Below, in pieces: positions 45,353 through 54,654 of a DNA stretch of 64,000 nucleotides; position 1 is the stretch's first letter, and every line of letters starts with the position of its first letter. The translations under genes and the position numbers were made by a program. The notes under the pieces are model-generated. The model made no database searches and had not been told where the DNA came from. It was given only the letters and a program-made list of their open reading frames with translations. The stretch spans positions 558,001-622,000 of the forward strand of contig NZ_JNYV01000004.1 of assembly GCF_000717275.1 (NCBI RefSeq). Direction: 5' to 3'. Source of the DNA: Kitasatospora arboriphila (lineage in GTDB: Bacteria > Actinomycetota > Actinomycetes > Mycobacteriales > Mycobacteriaceae).

Positions 45353-46612
45353 TCATTGCTTCGGATCCCGGTCCGCGGCGGCCGCGTCATCGCGTTCGCC
45401 TTCGAGTAACCGCATCACCCTTGCGGCGCTCACACCGTGCACCACCACCGACAGCACGATCGTGAAAGACAGTGTCGCCCAGAGCATGTTTGCCTGTGGC
45501 AGGTCGGTTTCGGAGACCGCGTAAGCGAGGTAGTAGATCGAGCCAATGCCTCGGACCCCGAAGAACGCGGTGGCTCTGCGTTCTTTGGGGCCGAGGTCGG
45601 CGCAACCCTGCAGCGACAGCCAGCCGACCACAGGTCGGATGACAAACACCAAGGCCACACCCACCAAGACGCCGCCCCAGGTCAGTTCGGCCAGCAGTCC
45701 GGAGGTGAGGGCAGCGCCCACGAGAAGCAGCACAACCAAAGTCAGGACGTGCTCGAGTTGTTCGATGAGACTGTGCATCTCCTCGTGGTAACCGCTGGAC
45801 CGTTCGACGTTGCGGATGGCCAGCGCGCAGGCGAACACCGCCAGGAAGCCGTAACCGCCGACGAGTTCGGTGATGCCGTACACCGCGAAGGTTGCGGCCA
45901 GTGCGACGATCGGCTCACCGCGATCGGCCAGCCGCGCGTGTTTGATCGGGAAACGAAAGAATCCACGGCCGAGCAGGTCACCGGCGAACCAGCCGACCAG
46001 ACCACCGATCACGATCTTGCCAACCAGCTCCCACGCCAGCCACGGCACGATCCAGTCCTCGATCGGCCCTTTGGTCGCCAGGAATATTGCCAGGTACACA
46101 AACGGGAATGCGAGTGCGTCATTCAGGCCGGCCTCGGACGTCAGCGCGAATCGGACCTCGTCGTCCTCCTGGTGAGAACCCTCGCCCGAGGTCGGTCCCT
46201 CCACCTGGACATCTGAGGCCAGCACCGGGTCGGTTGGCGCCAGGGCGGCGCCGAGCAGAACCGCCGCGGCGGGGGTGAGCGCAGCGGCCCACCAACCGAG
46301 TACCGCGACGCCCGCGATGCACAGCGGCATCGCGATGAGCAACAGGCGCCAGGTCGAACTCCAGGTGCGCCAGTTGAGTGGCCGATCGATGGCCAATCCC
46401 ACGCCCATCAACGCCACGATGACGCAGGCTTCGGTGAGGTACTCGGTCACGGCGGGATGGGAGAGAGGGGAGACCGGGTCGGTTCCGGTGTCCCCGACGA
46501 TCAGTCCGGTGATCGCTCCGATCGCAAGGACGATCATCGGGGCCGACAAGGCGCGGTCTCGGAAAAGTCGGGGAACGGTCGCAGCGAGTAGCAGCGCGAC
46601 GCCGGCCGACAC
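45353..46612 (-). CDS. CPA1-type cation:proton antiporter
   Basis: 419 residues with about 12 transmembrane helices. Ion-binding motifs are APTDPVLASDV and EAGLNDALAFPFV, the ND-type site of electroneutral Na+(K+)/H+ exchangers. The C-terminus is short and hydrophilic. GTG 46612 is used; it is the only plausible codon before the frame runs into the next intergenic region, though a few N-terminal residues could be missing. It is convergent with rtcB, 16 nt apart. Confidence 0.9.
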   Translation of the reverse strand: MSAGVALLLAATVPRLFRDRALSAPMIVLAIGAITGLIVGDTGTDPVSPLSHPAVTEYLTEACVIVALMGVGLAIDRPLNWRTWSSTWRLLLIAMPLCIAGVAVLGWWAAALTPAAAVLLGAALAPTDPVLASDVQVEGPTSGEGSHQEDDEVRFALTSEAGLNDALAFPFVYLAIFLATKGPIEDWIVPWLAWELVGKIVIGGLVGWFAGDLLGRGFFRFPIKHARLADRGEPIVALAATFAVYGITELVGGYGFLAVFACALAIRNVERSSGYHEEMHSLIEQLEHVLTLVVLLLVGAALTSGLLAELTWGGVLVGVALVFVIRPVVGWLSLQGCADLGPKERRATAFFGVRGIGSIYYLAYAVSETDLPQANMLWATLSFTIVLSVVVHGVSAARVMRLLEGERDDAAAADRDPKQ

Positions 46613-46737
46613 GTAGACGATTTCGACGTTCAGCGCGGGCGCTCCGGGGTGTGTGGTCTGACCATGACCACTCCGTACCCCGAAGGGCCGGTACCGAACC
46701 TCAGTACCGGACTCGGCGACGGATCAGAAGGGCGAGA

Positions 46738-47310
46738 TCACGCCTCGGCGTGGATTTGCGACCTCAGCCGCAGGATCCCGTCGCGGAGCCGGGTCTTGAG
46801 AGTCGGTACCAAGATGCCGAGACGCTTCGCGGTCTCTCTGTGCGTCAGGTTGGCGAAGTACACCATGTCGATGCTCTGACGCTGGCGGCTCGACAGCTTG
46901 CTGAGGTGCCGCCGGATCTGAAGGTGTTCCTCGCGCAGCAAGAGGGGCTCATCGGCTCCGCCCTGCGGGATGTCGACCGAGAACATCGCAAGGACCGCGG
47001 TCTTCTTGCGTAGCCGTTCTTCTGCTCTCACCCGGTCGATAGCCCTTCGGTGGCAGATCATCATGAGCCAGGACAGGGGCCTACCCATCTCCGGCTGGTA
47101 TTGACCGGCCTTCTGCCATACCTCGATGTAGACCTCTTGAAGGGTTTCCTCGGCGTACCCGATATCCCGAACGGTCTTGTAGATCACCCCGAACAGCCGT
47201 GCTCGGGTGGCGTCGTGCAATCGCCGAAACGCCGCTTCGTCTCCGCTGGAGACACGCTGGAGAAGTTGACCGAGGTCGACCTCTGACTCCGTCTCGGGTA
47301 CGTCGGTCAT
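46738..47310 (-). CDS. ECF sigma factor, SigK-like
   Basis: 190 residues with region 2 (LHDATRARLFGVIYKTVRDIG, then YAEETLQEVYIEVWQ) and region 4 (LSSRQRQSIDMVYFANLTHRETAKRLG). It most resembles the SigK group of actinobacterial ECF factors. SigK is usually followed by anti-sigma RskA, which is absent here. ATG 47310 is preferred; the next in-frame codon at 47328 overlaps a GAACATGTTC palindrome (47323-47332) just upstream. Confidence 0.82.
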   Translation of the reverse strand: MTDVPETESEVDLGQLLQRVSSGDEAAFRRLHDATRARLFGVIYKTVRDIGYAEETLQEVYIEVWQKAGQYQPEMGRPLSWLMMICHRRAIDRVRAEERLRKKTAVLAMFSVDIPQGGADEPLLLREEHLQIRRHLSKLSSRQRQSIDMVYFANLTHRETAKRLGILVPTLKTRLRDGILRLRSQIHAEA

Positions 47311-47499
47311 ATTTCCATATAGGAACATGTTCTCAGTCCGTTACAGTCGCAGCTGTCCATCGCCCGGCCCCGAGACGGGTTTGAATTGTGTGTGGAGTAG
47401 TCCAGCAAGGGCTTTCGCGTACCGCTGGTACTCGCGCAGCCCGGTGTGGTCGGTGCTACTCGTCAGTAGAAGTTGGTTTGACCGACCTAAACGTCGCTC

Positions 47500-47664
47500 T
47501 CAATCGTGTTTTTCGACGCAATTCGGATTGGTGCAATGCGGATCTGTCTTGGTCTTGTGGATGTCGCCCCCGAAAGTCCGGAACTCTTTCACCTCGACCT
47601 CCATCTGCTGGCCGCAGTCTGGACAATGGTGAATCACTGGTTTGCTATAGGTCTTGGTTGCCAT
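47500..47664 (-). CDS. Zinc-ribbon microprotein
   Basis: 54 residues. Two cysteine pairs, CPDCG at about 14-18 and CTNPNC at about 44-49, form a likely zinc ribbon. The rest is charged (EVEVKEFRTFGGDIHKTK). ATG 47664 (MATKTYSKPV) has a GGTGGGG tract upstream; the longer frame is not supported. No family recognised. It lies 190 nt upstream of the SigK-like gene on the same strand. Confidence 0.6.
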   Translation of the reverse strand: MATKTYSKPVIHHCPDCGQQMEVEVKEFRTFGGDIHKTKTDPHCTNPNCVEKHD

Positions 47665-47824
47665 GCCCCACCGTAAGACTGTGATGTAGCTCACGTCTAG
47701 GCCCAATCGGCAGAGACTTCCTGTCCATCGCCTGTTTGTCGGCGAGGTGCACAGGGTATCCGGATCGGCGAGTGCAGAACGCGCCAAAAGCACACGTGCA
47801 CAACACTTCGACCGGGAGGTTGCA

Positions 47825-48388
47825 ATGGCAAACGAACTGAGTGGTCAGAAGATCGCATTCTTGGTCGCGCCGGAGGGTGTCGAGCAGGTGGAACTCACCG
47901 AGCCCTGGGAGGCGGTCAAGAAAGCGGGCGGTACGCCGTCCCTGGTCTCTCTTGAATCAGGGCAGATCCAGGCTTTCAACCATCTCGACAAAGCTGACCA
48001 ATTCCCCGTCGACAAGGTGGTCGCCGAGGTCCCCTCGGCGGACTTCGACGCGTTGGTCTTGCCGGGAGGTGTGGCCAATCCCGACAATTTGCGGATGAAC
48101 GACGAAGCCGTCAAGTTCATCTCCGGCTTCTTCACCGAGGGCAAACCGGTTGCTGCGATCTGCCATGCCCCGTGGACACTCATCGAGGCCGGTGTGGTGT
48201 CCGACCGCAAGCTGACATCCTGGCCCAGTCTGCGCACCGACGTCGCCAACGCTGGTGGGCAGTGGACCGATGAGGAAGTGGTTGTCGACAACGCCGGTTC
48301 GAACACCCTGATCACCAGCCGTAAGCCGGATGATCTACCCGCATTCTGCGAGGCGCTGATTCGAGAGTTCGCCGCCGACAACAGGTGA
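47825..48388 (+). CDS. DJ-1/PfpI-family protein
   Basis: 187 residues of the type 1 glutamine-amidotransferase-like fold. The nucleophile elbow is AICHAPW (Cys near residue 115) with a conserved Glu in PEGVEQVEL and LPGGVANPDNL. Members act as general stress proteins, glyoxalases or chaperones, and PfpI forms are intracellular proteases. ATG 47825 follows CGGGAGG. Confidence 0.88.
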   Translation: MANELSGQKIAFLVAPEGVEQVELTEPWEAVKKAGGTPSLVSLESGQIQAFNHLDKADQFPVDKVVAEVPSADFDALVLPGGVANPDNLRMNDEAVKFISGFFTEGKPVAAICHAPWTLIEAGVVSDRKLTSWPSLRTDVANAGGQWTDEEVVVDNAGSNTLITSRKPDDLPAFCEALIREFAADNR

Positions 48389-48422
48389 TATCGGGCATCA
48401 TCACCCTGAAATAGGGGGAACC

Positions 48423-49250
48423 GTGCGAGCACCCACCAAGACCGCGGATTTGCTGACCCTCATGGGGAGCGCGAACAACACGGCGAACGTCATCATGCAA
48501 TTGGCAATGGCGCCTGTGGGCCACGGCGTCCGAGAAAGTCGGGTCGACTCCGGGAATGTCTTCATTCACCCCGTGAAGCGGGCGCGGACAACTTTTTCCT
48601 TTCTCGCAGTCGCGTTGATGGGCGACGACGAGGACAAGGAGTTCGTGCGGGAGCAACTTCGATCCGTTCATCACCAAGTGGTGTCCACAGCGGCCAGTCC
48701 CGTGAAATACAGCGCGAATGACCCACGCCTGCAACTCTGGGTTGCCGCGTGCCTGTATCGCTGGTTCGTCGACCAATACGAGTTTCTATACGGACCGATA
48801 CCTCCTCGCCAGGCTGATGCCATTTACCAAGACGCCGCCACACTGGCGACAACTCTCAATGTGCGACCGCACATGTGGCCGGCCGACCGAGAGCATTTCG
48901 AGCGCTACTGGGAGGAGCAGCTCGGGTCGATCCACATCGACCCGGCGGTGCGCGAGCATCTGCTGGCCATCGCGGACCTCAGTTTCCTGCGAGGTCACGT
49001 GGGTCCGGTGGGCACTTTGCTCCACCTGACTCTCGGAAAGCCCTACCTCTTCATGACCACAGGTAGCCTGCCCCAGCCGTTCCGTGACGAGATGGGCTTT
49101 CGCTGGTCGCCCGCTCAGCAGCGTGCATTTGACGACATCCGGCGGATGGTGGCAGTCGTCGATCGATACGCGCCAGTGCTGAAGCTGATGATGCGGGCGC
49201 AAGTGTTGGACGTGCGACTGCGGCGACGCGCCGGGATCCGGGTGTTCTGA
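48423..49250 (+). CDS. DUF2236 (MpaB-like) protein
   Basis: 275 residues matching the DUF2236 family of predicted heme-binding oxygenases (latex-clearing protein/MpaB). Conserved elements are HPVKRARTTFSFL, the Arg/Asp-rich YSANDPRLQLWVAA and CLYRWFVDQYEFLYG. Function in the cell is unknown; in relatives the histidines ligand heme. GTG 48423 follows GGGGGAA. It is shorter than LcpA-type enzymes and may act on other lipids. Confidence 0.78.
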   Translation: MRAPTKTADLLTLMGSANNTANVIMQLAMAPVGHGVRESRVDSGNVFIHPVKRARTTFSFLAVALMGDDEDKEFVREQLRSVHHQVVSTAASPVKYSANDPRLQLWVAACLYRWFVDQYEFLYGPIPPRQADAIYQDAATLATTLNVRPHMWPADREHFERYWEEQLGSIHIDPAVREHLLAIADLSFLRGHVGPVGTLLHLTLGKPYLFMTTGSLPQPFRDEMGFRWSPAQQRAFDDIRRMVAVVDRYAPVLKLMMRAQVLDVRLRRRAGIRVF

Positions 49251-49279
49251 GGTGCCGGCAGCCAGGCATGCTGGGTGAC

Positions 49280-49915
49280 ATGAGCGCACACCCGATGTTT
49301 CCCCTGGGGATGACGCTGCTGCCCGGCGAACCGTTGAGCTTGCAGGTGTTCGAACCTCGCTACCGGACGATGGTCGCCGACTGCACGTCCGCGGACGGCG
49401 ACAACACCTTTGGCGTCGTCTTGATCGCTCGAGGCCACGAGGTGGGCGGCGGCGAAGAACGCGTGGACGTTGGCACACTTGCCTCCATCGAGGAATGCAG
49501 TCCACGCCCCGACGGCCGCTATCACCTGTCGTGCGTGGGTACCGAACGATTCCGGGTGAGGTCGTGGCTGCCCGACGACCCGTATCCGAAGGCCGACATC
49601 GAGCTGTGGCCGACGCCGCAGACCGATGAACTGAACCTCGACCTCGAGCCGGTGGTCCACCGACTCCACTCGTTGGCCGAGGCGCTGATGCGTATCCGCG
49701 GGATCGCGGTCGGCGATCGCCTCATCGAACCGCTCGACAACGACGAGACGGTGGAGACGAAGGTCTACGCCACTGCTGTTCGCCTGGGTCTCGGCCCGGC
49801 CGATCGACTGCGCATTCTGTCGGCTCCGACGACTGCAGAGCGTATCGATGCCCTCTGCCAGGCCCTCGACGACTTGATCGCGGTCATCGAGTTCTCAGGA
49901 CTGCCGAGCAATTGA
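49280..49915 (+). CDS. LON substrate-binding-domain protein
   Basis: 211 residues with only the N-terminal LON (PUA-like) domain, no ATPase or protease parts. Family-typical segments are MFPLGMTLLPGEPLSLQVFEPRY and the GTLASIEEC strand. Such standalone LON proteins are widespread in actinobacteria and of unknown function. ATG 49280 is preferred over 49268; neither has a strong ribosome-binding site. Confidence 0.82.
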   Translation: MSAHPMFPLGMTLLPGEPLSLQVFEPRYRTMVADCTSADGDNTFGVVLIARGHEVGGGEERVDVGTLASIEECSPRPDGRYHLSCVGTERFRVRSWLPDDPYPKADIELWPTPQTDELNLDLEPVVHRLHSLAEALMRIRGIAVGDRLIEPLDNDETVETKVYATAVRLGLGPADRLRILSAPTTAERIDALCQALDDLIAVIEFSGLPSN

Positions 49916-49933
49916 CCGCCTGAGTAGCGGTGG

Positions 49934-50449
49934 TCAGCTCGATCCGGAGCTTGCCGCGACCAGAATGACAAAGCCGATGATCCCGATCACCGAGATCGCG
50001 ATTCCGATCCAGCCGAGGATCTGCCCGGCCTGGGCCATGCCCTTGCCGCTCTGCGTTCCCTGAGATTGGTCGATCTCTTTGATCGCCTTGTTGCCGAAGA
50101 TCACCGCGGGAATGCTGACCAGGCCGCACACGAGCACAAATGCACCGATGCCCAGCACCAGCGAGATGACCGCACTGGTGTTGGTCTGGGCGACGGGGGT
50201 GTAGGGATACCCCGCGGGGTTGAACCCGGGCACCTGACCGTAACCCGGCTGGCCGTAGCCCTGTTGCCCATAGTTCGGCTGGCCGTAGCCCTGCTGGCCG
50301 TAGTTGGGCTGACCGTAGTCGGGCTGGCCGAAACCGGGCTGCTGGTAGCCGAATCCGGGGTCCGCGGGCGGCGGGTTGTCGCCGGCGCCCGGATCCTGTT
50401 TGCGCAGCGGATCGTTGGCGGGCGGCTCGTACGGCGGGGGATAGGTCAT
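49934..50449 (-). CDS. DUF4190 membrane protein with Gly-Tyr-Gln repeats
   Basis: 171 residues. The N-terminal half is cytoplasmic and low-complexity, with Pro-rich stretches and tandem [12 protein letters not shown] repeats. The C-terminal half is a DUF4190-like two-helix membrane domain ([45 protein letters not shown]). ATG 50449 follows AGGTGA. Similar proteins are common in Mycobacteriales, with unknown role. Confidence 0.82.
   Translation of the reverse strand: MTYPPPYEPPANDPLRKQDPGAGDNPPPADPGFGYQQPGFGQPDYGQPNYGQQGYGQPNYGQQGYGQPGYGQVPGFNPAGYPYTPVAQTNTSAVISLVLGIGAFVLVCGLVSIPAVIFGNKAIKEIDQSQGTQSGKGMAQAGQILGWIGIAISVIGIIGFVILVAASSGSS
50235..50355 (-). repeat. Tandem codon repeats for YGQ peptide units
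   Basis: About seven imperfect units encoding (P/Q)(N/G/D)YGQ(Q/P) inside the DUF4190 gene. Variation is mostly synonymous, so the repeat is maintained at protein level. Confidence 0.75.
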
Positions 50450-50537
50450 GGCCGTCACCTTTCAGGCTCGACTGGGGCGCTCGGGCTCAGCTGGAGTTGG
50501 TCAGGCAGCGGCCCGATTCGTGTGCGAGTGTATCCGG

Positions 50538-51233
50538 CTAGCGCCCGGGTGTGGCGGTGGATTCATCGCCGCCCTCGGTCAGTGCGGCCGGAGCCGGGTC
50601 GGCGCCGGACAAGGCGCGGTACTCACCGTCGCGTAGGGCAAACCCGTTGAGTGATCGGGTGTTCAGGCAGTACAGGCCGGAGTCGTCGTTCAGGCATTGG
50701 AAGGTGCCGACGGAGATCGTGGATCCGGTGGGCAACACCGAGCCCCGAACCCACACCCACGGTGTGTCGGCACAGGTCCCCTGGGTGGGGGTGTCGGTGA
50801 GGACAACGTAGTCGGCCTCCCAGTTGCAGTAGTCGCGGGTGGTCGTGGAGTCGCCGGCAGGGTTGGTGGGTTCGCATGCAAGGGTCGGCCGGTCACGCTG
50901 CACGGTGGAGCAGTTGACCGCACCGTCTGCGGTTGCGAAATGAAACTGCGAGGTGTCCTCTATCGGACCGTCCTGTGTCTGCGCGGCCTGGTGATACATG
51001 CTGTTGTCGACGCGGGGCGCGGTGCTGATCGCGGTGGCAACGGTGAAACCCTGCGACCGCCCGGCCGTGGTGCTCCGTGTGGTCGTGGTGGTGGAGGACG
51101 CCGATTGCTCGGTGGACAACTCGTCGGTGGGCGGCAGTTCCGTGCGGGTGGGGCCGTCCTCCGGAAAGCAGCCGCCGAGCACCACCGCGGTCGCGACGGC
51201 TGCGATGGCCACGGCGATCGATCTGTTCCACAT
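50538..51233 (-). CDS. Predicted lipoprotein
   Basis: 231 residues. N-terminal signal with lipobox VVLGGC (C22), then a Ser/Thr-rich stretch and a folded domain with six cysteines spaced through the second half (VNCSTVQ, LACEPT, DYCNW, GTCADT, QCLND, YCLNT). The even number suggests three disulfides. No family is assigned with confidence. It is divergent from trhO. Confidence 0.75.
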   Translation of the reverse strand: MWNRSIAVAIAAVATAVVLGGCFPEDGPTRTELPPTDELSTEQSASSTTTTTRSTTAGRSQGFTVATAISTAPRVDNSMYHQAAQTQDGPIEDTSQFHFATADGAVNCSTVQRDRPTLACEPTNPAGDSTTTRDYCNWEADYVVLTDTPTQGTCADTPWVWVRGSVLPTGSTISVGTFQCLNDDSGLYCLNTRSLNGFALRDGEYRALSGADPAPAALTEGGDESTATPGR

Positions 51234-51251
51234 GTCCGTACCCTTACCCGT

Positions 51252-52109
51252 GTGTCGACACCCAAGATCGTGCTGTTCTACGTCTTCACGCCGCTGGCCG
51301 ATCCAGAGGCAATCCGCCTATGGCAGCAAACTTTATGCGAGTCGGCAGGTGTGACGGGCCGGATCATCATCTCTGAGCACGGCATCAACAGCACCGTCGG
51401 CGGCGACATCACCGCGGTGAAGCGCTACGTCCGCGGCACCCGGGCATATCCGGCGTTCAAAAATGCAGACATCAAGTGGTCCGACGGCGCCGGGGACGAT
51501 TTTCCTCGCCTCAGTGTCAAGGTGCGTCCGGAGATCGTCACATTCGGGGCGCCGGACGAAGTGCACGTCGACGACGGTGGCGTCGTCGGCGGGGGTGCCC
51601 ACCTCACGCCCGAGGCTCTCCATCAGCTGGTCGCGGACCGCGGAGACGACGTCGTGTTCTTCGACGGCCGAAACGCGATCGAGGCGCAGATCGGTCGTTT
51701 CCGCGACGCGGTGGTGCCACCGACGCAGACCACGCGCGACTTCCTGGAGGTCATCGAGCGCGGTGACTACGACCACCTCAAGGACAAGCCCGTGGTCACC
51801 TACTGCACCGGCGGTGTGCGGTGCGAGGTGCTGTCGGTGTTGATGCGCAACCGCGGGTTCGGTGAGGTCTATCAGCTGGACGGCGGAATCGTCCGGTACG
51901 GCGAACAATTCGGCGACGACGGCTTGTGGGAGGGCTCGCTCTACGTCTTCGACAAGCGGATGAGCGTCGACTTCTCTGACCATGCGAAGGTCATCGGCCA
52001 TTGCACGCGGTGCGGCGCAGCCACCAAGAACGTCGCCAACTATCCCGACGCCGACGGCAGAGACCTCGTTGTCGTCTGTTCCGACTGCCTCTCCGGACCG
52101 GAGCGATGA
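51252..52109 (+). CDS. trhO: Rhodanese-type tRNA uridine hydroxylase TrhO
   Basis: 285 residues. N-terminal acylphosphatase-like domain ([16 protein letters not shown]), middle rhodanese domain with active-site loop CTGGVRCE (C185), and a C-terminal zinc-like CTRCG...CSDC. This is the architecture of TrhO/YceA, which hydroxylates uridine 34 of certain tRNAs using O2. The stop codon overlaps the ATG of a COG0523 GTPase gene. GTG 51252 is chosen because upstream codons overlap the divergent lipoprotein gene. Confidence 0.87.
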   Translation: MSTPKIVLFYVFTPLADPEAIRLWQQTLCESAGVTGRIIISEHGINSTVGGDITAVKRYVRGTRAYPAFKNADIKWSDGAGDDFPRLSVKVRPEIVTFGAPDEVHVDDGGVVGGGAHLTPEALHQLVADRGDDVVFFDGRNAIEAQIGRFRDAVVPPTQTTRDFLEVIERGDYDHLKDKPVVTYCTGGVRCEVLSVLMRNRGFGEVYQLDGGIVRYGEQFGDDGLWEGSLYVFDKRMSVDFSDHAKVIGHCTRCGAATKNVANYPDADGRDLVVVCSDCLSGPER

Positions 52110-53143
52110 AGACCGTTCCTGTTCTGATAGTCGCGGGGTTCCTGGGTGCCGGCAAGACAACTCTGCTCAACCACCTACTCCGCAACCGGGCCGGTCTGCG
52201 AATCGGGGTGGTGGTCAACGACTTCGGAGCAGTGAACATCGACGCGATGCTGGTGGCGGGTCAGGTCGACGGCACGGTGGCCCTCGGCAATGGGTGCATG
52301 TGCTGCACGGTTGACGATGAGGGTCTCGAGGCCACGTTTGCCGCGCTGACCACTCCGCGCGCCGGTCTGGACCTGATCGTGGTGGAGGCGAGCGGCCTGG
52401 CCGAGCCGCGCAATCTGGTGCGGATGGTCGCGGCGAGCACTCATCCGCGAATCGAGTACGGCGGTCTTGTCTACCTCGTCGATGCGGCGAATTATGAGGC
52501 CACCCGGGAGCGTCATCCGCAGATCGATCAGCACGTGGCGCTCGCAGACATGATCGTGATGAACAAGGTGGACCTGGCCCAGGAATCGTGTGTCGACCTC
52601 GTGCGCGACCGGCTACGCGAGCGAAACGCCATGGCGCCGATCGTCGCGACCAGCGACTCCGCGATCGACGTCGGGCTGTTGTTGGATGCTGACGAGAAGC
52701 TCGTGGATGACAAGGCTCCGCGGCAGCTGGGTCTCGACGAGATGCTGCTGGCCGAGGATCTGGGCGACGAAGACGACGGCGATGAGCACTGCGGTCATCT
52801 GCACCACGACTACCAATCGGTGTCCGTGACCGAGAGCGCCCCGATGAACCCGCGGGCGCTGGCGGCTTTTCTCGAACAACCGCCTGCGGGTGTGTTCCGT
52901 ATCAAAGGATTCGTCTGGTTCGACGTGGTGGGGCATCGGCATAGGTACGTCCTGCACACCGTGGGGAACTACGTGACGGTCCACGCCCAGCGCTGGGAGA
53001 AAGACGAGCCGCGGCGTACCGAACTCGTGGTCATCGGGGTGGGTATCGACGAGGAGCAGGTGCGTCGGGTCTTGCTGGAGGCTCGCGCCGCCGGCGACGT
53101 CGACAAGCAGGCCATGCTCAGCCTCACCCGCTACCTGCGGTAG
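52106..53143 (+). CDS. COG0523/CobW-like GTPase (metal chaperone type)
   Basis: 345 residues. The P-loop GTPase domain has GFLGAGKTT (11-19), the metal-binding CMCC (64-67) in [11 protein letters not shown], switch [10 protein letters not shown] and NKVD. A His/Asp-rich stretch ([15 protein letters not shown]) around residue 230 precedes the C-terminal CobW_C domain. These proteins insert zinc, cobalt or iron into clients. It is translationally coupled to trhO by ATGA, so TrhO or another tRNA enzyme may be a client. Confidence 0.87.
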   Translation: MKTVPVLIVAGFLGAGKTTLLNHLLRNRAGLRIGVVVNDFGAVNIDAMLVAGQVDGTVALGNGCMCCTVDDEGLEATFAALTTPRAGLDLIVVEASGLAEPRNLVRMVAASTHPRIEYGGLVYLVDAANYEATRERHPQIDQHVALADMIVMNKVDLAQESCVDLVRDRLRERNAMAPIVATSDSAIDVGLLLDADEKLVDDKAPRQLGLDEMLLAEDLGDEDDGDEHCGHLHHDYQSVSVTESAPMNPRALAAFLEQPPAGVFRIKGFVWFDVVGHRHRYVLHTVGNYVTVHAQRWEKDEPRRTELVVIGVGIDEEQVRRVLLEARAAGDVDKQAMLSLTRYLR

Positions 53144-53360
53144 CGCAGGGTACCTGCGGATCTGCCTGACGCGACCTGTGCCGCCGCACAGTTAGGCATC
53201 GACCAGATCACAAGCCAACAACGGTTTCTGAGCGGCAGGTCGGCAATTTCCCAAAAGTCTCAACTACTGCTTGACTGTTACTGAAGTGAATATTGTGACT
53301 GATGTTGCGCCCAGCGGGTGGAACTCGGACTCGATTTCAGGCGTACTCGAAAGGAACACC

Positions 53361-54626
53361 GTGACCAAGAAGAACCTCCGCGTCGCCGGGCTCACCGCCC
53401 TGGCGGTTGCGGCCTCCCTGATCGCGATGCCCACTGCGGCCAATGCCGAACCTGCACCGGCACAAGGGAACACACTGGCAGGCAAGACTGTTTTCCTCGA
53501 TCCCGGCCATCAGGGATCGGCTGCGGGCAACGACCTGAACAAACCGGTTCCCGACGGGCGTGGAGGCACCAAGCCGTGCCAGACCACCGGAGCCACCAGC
53601 CCGGACGGGGTGCCTGAGCACAAGGTCAACTGGGACATCACCCAGCTGGTCAAGGCTGGACTCGAGAGCCAGGGCGCCAAGGTTGTCCTGAGCCGCCAGG
53701 ACGACACCGGGTGGGGAGGGTGCATCGACGAGCGGGCCAACGCGGCCAACGCCTCGAACGCCGACCTGGCCGTGAACATCCACGCAGACTCGACCTCGCC
53801 CGGCACCGATGCGGGTAAGAGTGGCTTCCACATCATCGTCCCCGAACTGCCCATCCCCGACGCGGCCGTGAACGAGGTGCAGTCGGGCAAGGGGCGCAAG
53901 GCCGCCGAGCAGATGCGTGACGCATTCAAGAGCGCGGGTTTTGCGCCTGCGAACTATGCCGGCGCACAGGACGGACTGCAGACCCGCGCGGACATCGCGG
54001 CCGTCAACCTGACGAAGGTGCCAGACGTCTTCGCTGAGCTGGGCAACCTGTCGAACCCGGCTGATGCCGCTGCGTTGTCGGGTGCCGAGGGCCAGCTCAA
54101 GTACGCCATCGCCATCGTCGACGGCACCATCAGGTACTTGCTGACGGGTGCCACCGCACCGACCCCGACGACCGCCCCCACCACGGGCACCACGCCCACC
54201 ACAGCTACGGCGCCGACGACCGGAACCTCGCCGACGACGGCCGCGCCCTCCACCACCACGCCGTCGGCGACCACCCCGTCCACACCTGCGCGATCGACGA
54301 CGACACCCTCGACGGGCACGCCGAAGGCAACCACGCCTTCGACCACACCGAAGACGACCACCACGACTCCCTCGCCGGGTATCGCATTCCCACAGCTGCC
54401 TCTGGCCGGTCAGCAGTCCACAACGCCGACCACTGAGCAGAGCGACGGAATCGATCTGAGTGGCCTGCAGGCGATCCTGCCGCTGCTCGGACAGCTGACG
54501 CAGACCGACGATCCCGAGGCCATCGAGGGTCTGCTGTCGAGCGAGGGAAGTGACGTCGCATCACAGGTGCTGCAGGCGATGTTGTCGGTCGTCTACGAGA
54601 TGTTTGGCGGCAAACTCCCTATCTGA
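53361..54626 (+). CDS. N-acetylmuramoyl-L-alanine amidase with Thr/Pro linker
   Basis: 421 residues. Signal peptide (AVAASLIAMPTAANA), then an amidase_3 domain: zinc ligands H50 (DPGHQG), E86 (VPEHKVN) and H141 (NIHADS), and catalytic Glu in AELGNLSN. C73 and C121 probably form a disulfide. A long Thr/Pro/Ala linker (about 260-350) leads to a conserved C-terminal helical tail rich in Leu/Gln (DLSGLQAILPLLGQLTQ). It trims peptidoglycan stems. GTG 53361 follows AAAGGAA. Confidence 0.9.
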   Translation: MTKKNLRVAGLTALAVAASLIAMPTAANAEPAPAQGNTLAGKTVFLDPGHQGSAAGNDLNKPVPDGRGGTKPCQTTGATSPDGVPEHKVNWDITQLVKAGLESQGAKVVLSRQDDTGWGGCIDERANAANASNADLAVNIHADSTSPGTDAGKSGFHIIVPELPIPDAAVNEVQSGKGRKAAEQMRDAFKSAGFAPANYAGAQDGLQTRADIAAVNLTKVPDVFAELGNLSNPADAAALSGAEGQLKYAIAIVDGTIRYLLTGATAPTPTTAPTTGTTPTTATAPTTGTSPTTAAPSTTTPSATTPSTPARSTTTPSTGTPKATTPSTTPKTTTTTPSPGIAFPQLPLAGQQSTTPTTEQSDGIDLSGLQAILPLLGQLTQTDDPEAIEGLLSSEGSDVASQVLQAMLSVVYEMFGGKLPI

Positions 54627-54654
54627 GTACGGACGTGACCCGTAGGGTTGGGTC

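Noticed and set aside
47323..47332. GAACATGTTC as a LexA box
   Set aside because: Arms are separated by 2 nt rather than the 4 nt of the mycobacterial TCGAAC-N4-GTTCGA box.
50235..50355. CRISPR-like repeat
   Set aside because: Units are codon repeats within a gene, contiguous, without spacers.
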